Positions 7,377 to 12,851 of a stretch of DNA of 12,851 bases are shown piece after piece. The stretch is from UBA9676 sp036522155. GTDB lineage: Bacteria; Actinomycetota; Actinomycetes; Streptosporangiales; Streptosporangiaceae. Where the stretch lies: the NCBI GenBank assembly GCA_036522155.1, contig DATDGI010000025.1, positions 1 to 12,851 on the forward strand, given 5' to 3'. The notes beneath the pieces were generated by a model that was not told the origin of the DNA, did no database searches, and saw only the letters and a list, made by a program, of their open reading frames with translations. Both the position numbers and the translations under genes were made by a program. The stretch's first letter is position 1. Each line of letters opens with the position of its first letter.

Positions 7377-7488
7377 CTATGGCCGGAGTTGGGCGCTTTG
7401 GGCGGCTACCACGACCACAATCGTCCAAGTCTGGCATCCTTCGCCGGTTAGGCGGGGTTGGTGAGGATGACTTCCAGGGTGCGGGGGC
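7377..7488. repeat. Right direct repeat (attR-like), containing the true end of lutC
   Basis: This is the partner of 2730-2838 in direct orientation. Its right third is the last 13 or so codons of the intact lutC gene; the remainder is the lutC 3' flank. The inverted repeat seen in the left copy is degraded here: TTGGGCGCTT (7389-7398) faces the unchanged AATCGTCCAA (7419-7428), leaving eight of ten pairs on the minus-strand RNA. The pnkp stop lies about 75 bases to the left; nothing else is recognisable in that gap. Confidence 0.85.
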
Positions 7489-8068
7489 CGTGTACGCCGT
7501 TGACCCGGTCCAGTTCGATGTCGCTGGTAGCGCTGGGGCCGCTGATCCAGGTGAGCGGGCGGGCGGGATCGAGCCTGGCCAGCGCCTCCGGGACCAGCGC
7601 GACCACCTGACCGGCCCGGAGCAGGCACAGGTGGTAGTCGGGGACCAGGGACAGCGCGCGGCGGCCCTGGTCCGGTGACCCGTCCAGCACGATGGTGCCG
7701 GTCTCGGCGATCGCCACCGCGGCGCCGGTGACGACCCCGTCCAGCGCGTCCAGTTCGGCGGGGGAGAGGCCGTCGTCCTCGACGGGTTCGATGTCAGCCG
7801 GCAGGCCGGTGAGCTCCAGCCCGGACGGGACCACTACCCGGCGCGCGCCCCGCTCCGCCAGCGCCGCCGCCACGGTCGCCATCACCTGGTCCGGTGCCGT
7901 GCGGTGGACGGTGCAGCCGTAGTCGCGCAGCCGGTCGGCCAGCCGGTCGAGCAACTGCTCCGGATCAACGTCGCCACGCGTCCGGTAGCCACGCGGCACG
8001 TCGTCATCCGGTCCCGGCGGGCCGAGGGCGGTGCGGATCCGGGCCAGCACCAGGTCGCGGCCGGTCAT
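7448..8068 (-). CDS. lutC: LutC lactate utilization protein (LUD domain)
   Basis: This 206-residue subunit is part of the LutABC iron-sulfur enzyme system that oxidises L-lactate to pyruvate in the cytoplasm. It is a single LUD-domain protein. The sequence has the family's AIAETGTIVLD stretch in mid-protein and the conserved ending ISGPSATSDIELDRVNGVHGP before RTLEV. The start at 8068 is chosen because GGAGG (plus-strand 8075-8079) lies 6 bases upstream and because this ATG overlaps the lutB stop as ATGA; the open frame extends further upstream but only inside lutB. Its last codons and stop lie in the right direct repeat, so this 3' end is the apparent insertion target of the RNA-repair island. 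Even so, the gene has normal length and a normal C-terminus. Confidence 0.94.
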   Translation of the reverse strand: MTGRDLVLARIRTALGPPGPDDDVPRGYRTRGDVDPEQLLDRLADRLRDYGCTVHRTAPDQVMATVAAALAERGARRVVVPSGLELTGLPADIEPVEDDGLSPAELDALDGVVTGAAVAIAETGTIVLDGSPDQGRRALSLVPDYHLCLLRAGQVVALVPEALARLDPARPLTWISGPSATSDIELDRVNGVHGPRTLEVILTNPA

Positions 8069-9528
8069 CGGCGGCCTCCGCGTTCGGCCCGCCACCACTC
8101 GCGGAAGGTCTGGGCCGGCGGTGACGGGGCGTCCCGGGCCGTGGTCCAGCCGGACAGCGGCGGCGGGAGGCGCCGGATCCGGCCGCCGCGGCCGAGCGCC
8201 CGGCCGAGCCGGCTGGCCCGCTGGGCAGCGGCCCAGCGGGCCGGGCTGGCCATCACCCAGGCGGCCGCGGCCATGGTGACCGCCTCTGGGCTCGGCACCC
8301 GGTGCCCGTCCGCCGCCTCTTCCACGTGCCGGGCGCGCAGGTGGACCAGCACGGTCGGGATGTCGATCTTCACCGGGCAGGCGTCGTAGCAGGCCCCGCA
8401 CAGCGACGAGGCGTACGGCAGCGATGCGTTGTCCTCCACCCCGGTCAGCTGCGGCGACAGCACGGCGCCGATCGGGCCGGGGTAGACCGACCCGTAGGCG
8501 TGGCCGCCGGTGCGCTCGTAGACCGGGCAGACGTTCAGGCACGCCGAGCAGCGGATGCAGTGCAGCACCTGCCGCCCGGTCGGGTCGGCCAGCGTGGCCG
8601 TGCGGCCGTTGTCCAGCAGCACCAGGTGAAACGCCTGCGGCCCGTCGCCCGGCGTCACCCCGGTCCACATCGAGGTGTACGGGTTCATCCGCTCGCCGGT
8701 CGAGGACCGGGGCAGCAGCTGCAGGAACACCTCCAGATCCCGCCAGGACGGGATCACCTTCTCGATCCCCATGACGGTGATCAGCGTCTCCGGCAGGGTC
8801 AGGCACATCCGGCCGTTCCCCTCCGACTCCACCACGCAGAGCGTGCCGGTCTCGGCGACGGCGAAGTTGGCGCCGCTGATGCCGACCCGGGCGGCCAGGA
8901 AGGCGCGCCGCAGGTGCAGCCGGGCGGCCTCGGTGAGTGCGGGCGGGCTGTCGGTCAGGCCCGGGTCCACGTCCGGCATCTCACGCAGGAAGATCTCGCG
9001 GATCTCGGCCCGGTTGCGGTGGATCGCGGGCACCAGGATGTGCGACGGCCGGTCATGGCCCAGCTGGACGATGAGCTCGGCGAGGTCGGTCTCGTAGGCG
9101 TGGATGCCGGCCTGGGCGAGCGCGTCGTTCAGCCCGATCTCGTCGGTGGTGATCGACTTGACCTTCACTACCTCGGTCGCGCCGGTCGCCTGGACCAGGC
9201 CGGTCACGATCCGGTTGGCCTCGTTGGCGTCGGTGGCCCAGTGCACGGTGCCGCCCCGGGCGGTCACCTGGCGCTCCAGCTCGGTCAGGTAGTCATCCAG
9301 GTGGCGCATGGTGTGCGCCTTGATCGCCTGGCCGGCCGCGCGCAGCTCCTCCCAGTCCGGCAGCTCGGCCTCCACCGCGGCGCGTTTGGCGCGGATGGTG
9401 GTGGTGGCCCTGGCCAGGTTCCGCCGCAGCTGGGTGTCCGCGAGCGCCTTGCGGGCGGCCACCGGGAACGGCTCGCGCCCGCGCAGGTGGCCGACCCCGC
9501 GCGGCGCGTTAGGTATGGGGGTGGTCAT
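8065..9528 (-). CDS. lutB: LutB iron-sulfur lactate oxidation protein (LUD plus two 4Fe-4S clusters)
   Basis: This 487-residue electron-transfer and LUD subunit of LutABC has an N-terminal to central LUD domain (about residues 70-300, with ISGANFAVAETGT and a VVESEGNGR stretch). A ferredoxin-like region then carries two 4Fe-4S motifs: CIRCSACLNVCP (C324, C327, C330, C334) and CGACYDACPV (C377, C380, C384). Electrons from lactate are expected to pass through these clusters to LutA and the respiratory chain. The ATG at 9528 sits in an ATGA overlap with the lutA stop and is preceded by an AGGGACGGA ribosome binding site. The frame stays open upstream to 9747, but that part reads through lutA and is not coding. 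The length is normal for the family. Confidence 0.95.
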   Translation of the reverse strand: MTTPIPNAPRGVGHLRGREPFPVAARKALADTQLRRNLARATTTIRAKRAAVEAELPDWEELRAAGQAIKAHTMRHLDDYLTELERQVTARGGTVHWATDANEANRIVTGLVQATGATEVVKVKSITTDEIGLNDALAQAGIHAYETDLAELIVQLGHDRPSHILVPAIHRNRAEIREIFLREMPDVDPGLTDSPPALTEAARLHLRRAFLAARVGISGANFAVAETGTLCVVESEGNGRMCLTLPETLITVMGIEKVIPSWRDLEVFLQLLPRSSTGERMNPYTSMWTGVTPGDGPQAFHLVLLDNGRTATLADPTGRQVLHCIRCSACLNVCPVYERTGGHAYGSVYPGPIGAVLSPQLTGVEDNASLPYASSLCGACYDACPVKIDIPTVLVHLRARHVEEAADGHRVPSPEAVTMAAAAWVMASPARWAAAQRASRLGRALGRGGRIRRLPPPLSGWTTARDAPSPPAQTFREWWRAERGGRR

Positions 9529-10262
9529 GGTCCGTCCCTGGTGCTGGCGAGGATCTCGGCCAGGTGCACGGTGCGGGTGCCCGCCCGAAGCCGGGACAGC
9601 CCGCCGCCGATGTGCATCAAGCAGGAGCTGTCCCCGGCGGTGCACACCTCCGCCCGGGTGGCCAGCACCGACCGCATCTTGTCGGCCAGCATGGCGGTGG
9701 ACACGTCGGCGTTCTTGACCGCGAAGGTGCCGCCGAAACCGCAGCACACGTCGGCGTCCGGCAGCTCCACCAGGTCCAGCCCGGCAACGTGGCGCAGCAG
9801 CCGGAGCGGGCGGTCGCCCACCCGCAGCAGCCGCAGCGAGTGGCAGGTCGGGTGGTAGGTGACCCGGTGCGGGTAGTAGGCGCCGACGTCGTCAAGACCC
9901 AGCACGTCGGTCAGGAACTCCGACAGCTCATAGGTGCGGGCGGCCACCTCCTCGGCCCGGCGGGCCAGCGCCTCGTCCCCGAACCGGCGGGCCACCATGG
10001 CGTGCTGGTGCCGGACCGAGCCGGTGCACGAGCCGGACGGCACCACGATCGCCTCACAGCCGGCGAACACGTCGGCGTAGTGGCGGACGAGCGGCAGCGC
10101 GTCCTTGAGGTACCCGGTATTGGTGTGCATCTGCCCGCAGCAGGTCTGCGCCGGCGGGAACTCCACCTCGTGGCCGAGCCGCTCCAGCAGCCGCACGGTC
10201 GCCTTGCCGACGTCGGGAAACAAGGTGTCGGCCAGGCAGGTGATGAACAGGGCGACGCGCAT
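9525..10262 (-). CDS. lutA: LutA cysteine-rich lactate oxidation protein
   Basis: This 245-residue protein has two cysteine-rich CCG domains, as in LutA/LldE and the heterodisulfide-reductase-type subunits of other Fe-S oxidoreductases. The first half shows C9, then C41-C42-G and a C79 region. The second shows PTC140, C173-C174-G, and DSSC214-LMH near the end. These cysteines would bind an unusual Fe-S cofactor that passes electrons to quinone-linked acceptors. It starts 3 bases after the stop of the LacI-family regulator and overlaps lutB by four bases, so it lies in one transcript with the regulator. The local ribosome binding site (GCTAGG) is weak, so translation may depend on coupling from the regulator gene. 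Confidence 0.95.
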   Translation of the reverse strand: MRVALFITCLADTLFPDVGKATVRLLERLGHEVEFPPAQTCCGQMHTNTGYLKDALPLVRHYADVFAGCEAIVVPSGSCTGSVRHQHAMVARRFGDEALARRAEEVAARTYELSEFLTDVLGLDDVGAYYPHRVTYHPTCHSLRLLRVGDRPLRLLRHVAGLDLVELPDADVCCGFGGTFAVKNADVSTAMLADKMRSVLATRAEVCTAGDSSCLMHIGGGLSRLRAGTRTVHLAEILASTRDGP

Positions 10263-10265
10263 GGC

Positions 10266-11390
10266 CTAGCCCGCGGCCTCGGCCGCAGTGTCGGCGCAGC
10301 CGGTCGCCGGGGGGGCAGCGACCGGGCGGGGGGAGCGGCGGGCGGCGCGGGCCGCCCGTGGCCGGGCCGGGCTCGCCTGGCTGGACTGGCGGATCACCAG
10401 TTCGGGCTCGAACACGACCTGGCGGTGTTGATGGGACGCCCCGCCCAGGGCCTCGTCCAGCAGCAGCTGGGCGGCGGTCCGGCCGAGCTGCTGCCGGGGC
10501 TGGCGGACCGAGGACAGCGGCACGGCCGCGGCGGCGGCGAACTCGATGTCGTCGTAGCCGACGATGGCGACGCTGTCCGGGACGGCGATCCGGCGGGTTG
10601 TCATCTCCTGCAGCACGCCCAGCGCAAGCAGGTCGTTCGCGCAGAAGACGGCGGTCGGCTGCTGCCCGGCGGGCAGGTCGGCGATGGCCGCGCCCGCCAC
10701 CCGCCCGGCCGCGACGTTGAGCGCGGGTGTCTCGATCACCGGCAGCTGGCCGGCGCTGATCCCGGCCCGGTCCAGCGCCCGGATGGCACCCTCGCGCCGG
10801 TCGGCTACCTGCCGGATGCTGAGCGGCCCGCCGACGAAGGCGATCCGGCGGTGGCCCGCCGCCAGCAGGTGGGTTACCGCGAGGTCGCCCCCGAGCACGT
10901 CGTCCACGGATACCGAGCACTGGCCGCGGGTCGGTGATCTGGAGTCGACCAGCACCACCGGGGTGCCCCGCCGCTGCAGCCGGGCCAGCCGTTCGTGCGC
11001 GCCGGTCACCGGGGTGATCAGGATCCCCTGAACCCGGTGCTCCTCCAGCAGCTCCAGGTAATGCGTCTCCTTGGCCTGCTGGTCGTCGCTGTTGCACAGG
11101 ATGACGGCCAGCCCGGATTCGCTGGCCTCGTCCTCCACCCCGCGGGCCACGTCGGTGAAGAACGGGTTGGCCACGTCCATCACGACCAGCCCGATGGTCC
11201 GGCTGCGCCCGGCCCGGAGCTGGCGTGCCGACTCGTTCCGGATGAAGCCCAGCTGCTTGATCGCCGCCTGCACCCGGCGGCGGGTGTGCTCGGCCACCAC
11301 GTCGGGCCGGTTGAGCACATTGGACACGGTGCCCACGGAGACGCCCGCGTGGGCGGCGACCTCCCTGATGCTGACCGGCGCGTTGGCCAC
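10266..11390 (-). CDS. LacI-family transcriptional regulator
   Basis: This 374-residue repressor-type regulator has an N-terminal helix-turn-helix (about residues 6-27, VSIREVAAHAGVSVGTVSNVLN) and a hinge ending near residue 60. A sugar-binding-protein-like effector domain follows (about 62-330, with IGLVVMDVANPFF, VDSRSPTRGQ and FCANDLLALGVL). A C-terminal tail of some 40 residues rich in Ala, Arg and Pro is unusual for the family. The GTG start at 11390 is fixed by AGGAGG (plus-strand 11396-11401) five bases upstream. It heads the lutABC operon and is divergent from the sugar ABC ATPase. Operator-like palindromes lie on both sides of the divergent region, including one over its own promoter, so autoregulation is likely. 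The effector could be a deoxysugar such as rhamnose or a breakdown product; this is inferred from neighbours. Confidence 0.94.
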   Translation of the reverse strand: MANAPVSIREVAAHAGVSVGTVSNVLNRPDVVAEHTRRRVQAAIKQLGFIRNESARQLRAGRSRTIGLVVMDVANPFFTDVARGVEDEASESGLAVILCNSDDQQAKETHYLELLEEHRVQGILITPVTGAHERLARLQRRGTPVVLVDSRSPTRGQCSVSVDDVLGGDLAVTHLLAAGHRRIAFVGGPLSIRQVADRREGAIRALDRAGISAGQLPVIETPALNVAAGRVAGAAIADLPAGQQPTAVFCANDLLALGVLQEMTTRRIAVPDSVAIVGYDDIEFAAAAAVPLSSVRQPRQQLGRTAAQLLLDEALGGASHQHRQVVFEPELVIRQSSQASPARPRAARAARRSPRPVAAPPATGCADTAAEAAG

Positions 11391-11409
11391 GGTGCCCTCC
11401 TGTGCCGCC

Positions 11410-11439
11410 AGTGTGCTGGGCCCTATTGGAACGTGTCAA
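11410..11439 (-). promoter_or_regulatory. Promoter of the lacI-lutABC operon
   Basis: On the minus strand TTGACA (plus 11434-11439) is followed after 18 bases by CACACT (plus 11410-11415). A start near 11403 would leave a very short leader holding the AGGAGG before the GTG start. The -35 lies within an operator-like palindrome. It closely resembles the promoter facing the other way at 11603-11631. Confidence 0.5.
11426..11439. promoter_or_regulatory. LacI-type operator O1
   Basis: TTGGAACGTGTCAA is a CG-centred imperfect palindrome (5 of 7 symmetric positions) of the kind LacI-family proteins bind. It matches O3 at 10 of 14 bases and covers the -35 of the lacI-lut promoter, so binding would repress the operon. 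Confidence 0.5.
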
Positions 11440-11569
11440 CCGGGCCAGCGCCGCAGCGAGCGGGCGCCACCAGGCACGCAGCCGGAGAGCGTCCGGGTCC
11501 GGATGACGACCCTAGCGCCCCATGTCTGTACCGGTTTTGGCCGGGCCGGCCGGTAGTTACTCGGGGGTT

Positions 11570-11583
11570 ATGTAACGATTCAA
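11570..11583. promoter_or_regulatory. LacI-type operator O2
   Basis: Read on the minus strand this is TTGAATCGTTACAT, identical to O3 at 12 of 14 positions. It lies about 20 bases upstream of the transporter promoter -35. Its centre is 73 bases from the centre of O3, close to seven helical turns, a spacing that would suit co-operative binding or a small loop. Confidence 0.55.
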
Positions 11584-11602
11584 CCATGTGCGGGCCGGCC
11601 TA

Positions 11603-11631
11603 TTGACACGTACGTAACCTGGCCGGACACT
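11603..11631 (+). promoter_or_regulatory. Promoter of the sugar ABC transporter operon
   Basis: TTGACA at 11603-11608 is separated by 17 bases from GACACT at 11626-11631. The bases after the -35 (CGTACG) and the ACACT core resemble those of the divergent lacI promoter. A start point near 11638 would put operator O3 just inside the transcribed region, in a repressing position. Confidence 0.5.
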
Positions 11632-11642
11632 GCTTGTCATAT

Positions 11643-11656
11643 TTGAAACGTTACAC
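11643..11656. promoter_or_regulatory. LacI-type operator O3
   Basis: TTGAAACGTTACAC contains the AACGTT core typical of actinobacterial LacI-family sites and is symmetric at 5 of 7 positions. It lies immediately downstream of the transporter promoter. Confidence 0.6.
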
Positions 11657-11660
11657 CCTC

Positions 11661-11880
11661 GACGGGAGGGGCAGGCGGGCGTCTCGCTGCGAGGGGCGGC
11701 CGGGCGTCTCTCCGCGGGAGCCAGAGGGCAGCACACCCCGTGGGGCGGCAGGCGTCTCCCGGCGGGAGCCAGCAGGCAGCTCACCCCGCCTGGCGGCAGG
11801 CGTCCCGCGGCGGGAGCCAGCAGGCCGCTCACCGCGCGGGGCGGCAGGCGTCTCGCGGCACGGGCGGCAGGCATCCGGCC
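11661..11880. repeat. 48-bp tandem repeat array in the transporter leader
   Basis: Three consecutive units, 11697-11745 (49 bases), 11746-11793 (48) and 11794-11841 (48), share CGGCAGGCGTC at the start, GGGAGCCAGCAGG in the middle and a C/G-rich end. Degenerate partial units precede them (about 11671-11696) and follow them (from 11842). The array fills the space between the promoter and the ATPase start. Both strands stay open because the unit is 16 codons long, but no start or family resemblance suggests protein. It may form repeated leader hairpins or simply be an expanded minisatellite. Confidence 0.75.
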
Positions 11881-11891
11881 GCGGCGGCAGA

Positions 11892-11897
11892 AGGGAG
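11892..11897 (+). promoter_or_regulatory. Ribosome binding site that decides a TTG start
   Basis: AGGGAG lies six bases before TTG at 11904. No ATG or GTG at the right distance competes with it, and the following codons run straight into the ABC ATPase, so the rare TTG initiation codon is favoured. Confidence 0.7.
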
Positions 11898-11903
11898 CGA
11901 GCC

Positions 11904-12851
11904 TTGGTTGCTGACGGCGGCACCGGGCCGGTTCCGCTGCTGTCGGTGGTCCATGCGCGCAAGGCGTTCGGTGCCGTGCAGGCGGTGGCGGATGCCTCGA
12001 TCGAGCTGTACGGCGGGGAAGCGCACGCGCTGGTGGGGGAGAACGGGGCCGGCAAATCCACCGTGGTGAAGATGCTGGCCGGGGTGCACCAGCCGGACCA
12101 GGGCCAGCTGCTGATGGGCGGCCAGCCGGTGGTGCTGGCCGGCCCGGCCGCCGCCCAGGCCGCCGGTATCGCCGTGATCTACCAGGAACCAACCCTCTTC
12201 CCCGACCTGACCGTGGCCGAGAACATCTTCATCGGGCGCCAGCCGCTGCGGCCCGGGCGGCGGATCGACCGGCGGCTCATGCGGGCCGAAGCACAGGCGC
12301 TGTTCGAGCGGCTCGGGGTGCGGCTCGACCCGGGCCGGATCTCCCGCGGCCTGTCCATTGCCGACCAGCAGATCGTGGAGATCGCCAAGGCGCTGTCGCT
12401 GGACGCCAGGGTCATCGTGATGGACGAGCCGACCGCCGCCCTGTCACTGACCGAGGTGGCCCGGCTGTTCGACGTGGTCCGGGCGCTGCGCGACGCCGGG
12501 GCCGCGGTGCTGTTCATCTCCCACCGGCTGGAGGAGGTCTTCGCGATCTGCCAGCGCGTGACCGTGATGCGCGACGGCCGCCAGGTGATGGACAGCCCGG
12601 TGGCCGGCCTCACCCCCGACCACCTGGTCCGGGCGATGGTCGGCCGGGACATGCCGGAACGCGCGGCCGGTGAACGCGGCCAGGCCGGCGGCGAGGTGCT
12701 CCGGGTGGAGCGGCTCACCCGGGAAGGGGTGTTCACCGATATCTCGCTTACCGTGCGGGCCGGGGAGATCGTGGCGCTGGCGGGCCTGGTGGGCTCCGGC
12801 CGCAGCGAGGTGGCCAGGGCCATCTTCGGGATCGACCGCTACGACGCGGGC
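11904..12851 (+). CDS. Sugar ABC transporter ATP-binding protein, rhamnose (RhaT) type, 5' part
   Basis: The first 316 codons of a two-domain sugar ABC ATPase of about 500 residues; the end lies outside the window. Domain 1 has Walker A GENGAGKST (45-53, K51), a Q-loop IAVIYQEPTLFPDL, an LSIADQQ signature (150-156) in place of LSGGQ, Walker B VIVMDEP (170-176) and the H-loop FISHRLEE (H207). Domain 2 begins near 270 and reaches ALAGLVGSGRSEVARAIFG. The YQEPTLFPDLTVAENIFIGRQP and SIADQQIVEIAKALSLDARV stretches most resemble rhamnose-type RhaT ATPases, but ribose-type (RbsA) relatives are similar. Permease and binding-protein genes should follow. It is divergent from the LacI gene and has its own promoter flanked by two operator-like sites. 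Translation appears to start at TTG. Confidence 0.9.
   Translation, partial: MVADGGTGPVPLLSVVHARKAFGAVQAVADASIELYGGEAHALVGENGAGKSTVVKMLAGVHQPDQGQLLMGGQPVVLAGPAAAQAAGIAVIYQEPTLFPDLTVAENIFIGRQPLRPGRRIDRRLMRAEAQALFERLGVRLDPGRISRGLSIADQQIVEIAKALSLDARVIVMDEPTAALSLTEVARLFDVVRALRDAGAAVLFISHRLEEVFAICQRVTVMRDGRQVMDSPVAGLTPDHLVRAMVGRDMPERAAGERGQAGGEVLRVERLTREGVFTDISLTVRAGEIVALAGLVGSGRSEVARAIFGIDRYDAG

Larger units (their letters stand above)
2730..7488. mobile_element. RNA-repair genomic island bounded by lutC-tail direct repeats
   Basis: Two imperfect direct repeats of about 110 bp enclose a CxxC/HxxxxH mini-gene, hen1 and pnkp. Both repeats contain the final codons of lutC and its downstream hairpin, and the rightmost one completes the intact lutC gene. 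This is the geometry left by an element that enters at the 3' end of a gene and regenerates that end. Codon use inside the island is visibly less restricted to G/C in third positions than in the lut and sigma factor genes around it, consistent with acquisition. No integrase, transposase or relaxase gene is present, so movement would need a recombinase in trans or one since lost. Ordinary homologous exchange between lutC tails is an alternative route. Confidence 0.6.

Noticed and set aside
7448..8806. A longer lutC starting inside lutB
   Set aside because: The extra N-terminal part is Arg, Pro and Gly-rich shadow of lutB. The start at 8068 has a good ribosome site and the expected ATGA overlap.
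8302..9858. A 518-codon plus-strand open frame across lutB and lutA
   Set aside because: It is rich in Arg, Gly, His and Gln without domains and is the mirror of the lut genes, whose Fe-S motifs are unambiguous.
9564..10937. A 457-codon plus-strand open frame across lutA and the LacI gene
   Set aside because: It is antisense to two recognisable genes, has Gly, His and Arg-rich composition and no ribosome site.
11697..11841. Possible CRISPR array
   Set aside because: The units are contiguous 48-49 bp copies without unique spacers between short repeats, and no cas genes are present.
11557..12192. A minus-strand frame with 16-residue repeats over the tandem array and ABC gene start
   Set aside because: The peptide repeats simply translate the 48-bp DNA repeat, and the frame runs antisense through the Walker A region of a real ATPase.

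Overview
The window is chromosomal DNA from a high-GC actinomycete. Nearly every third codon position is G or C, genes overlap by ATGA junctions, and the families present (an ECF42-type sigma factor with a DGPF partner, DUF2784, a LacI regulator and a sugar ABC ATPase) are typical of Actinobacteria. The genus cannot be fixed from the sequence.

Region 1 (1-2650): an AhpD-like carboxymuconolactone decarboxylase-family protein faces a minus-strand pair, a YCII/DGPF protein followed 4 bases later by an ECF42-type sigma factor with a long C-terminal extension. A small DUF2784 membrane protein lies upstream on the same strand.

Region 2 (about 2730-7488): a compact RNA-repair island. hen1 (3'-terminal 2'-O-methyltransferase) and pnkp (kinase-phosphatase-ligase) overlap by ATGA and together encode the bacterial Pnkp/Hen1 system that heals, methyl-marks and seals cleaved RNA. 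A 64-codon CxxC/HxxxxH mini-protein gene is divergent from them. The island is bounded by imperfect direct repeats of about 110 bp (2730-2838 and 7377-7488). Each repeat carries the 3' end of lutC plus its downstream hairpin. This looks like integration at the 3' end of lutC, or exchange between two lutC-tail sequences, leaving lutC intact. No integrase is present.

Region 3 (7448-11390, minus strand): an operon in the order lacI-family regulator, lutA, lutB, lutC, for oxidation of lactate to pyruvate. The junctions are a 3-base gap and then two ATGA overlaps.

Region 4 (11391-12851): a divergent control region with two look-alike TTGACA promoters and three LacI-type operator-like palindromes, then a leader holding a 48-bp tandem repeat. 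It leads into a TTG-started sugar ABC transporter ATPase that runs off the window and most resembles the rhamnose (RhaT) subtype. The likely logic is one LacI repressor controlling uptake of a deoxysugar and oxidation of the lactate its breakdown yields; this link is inferred.
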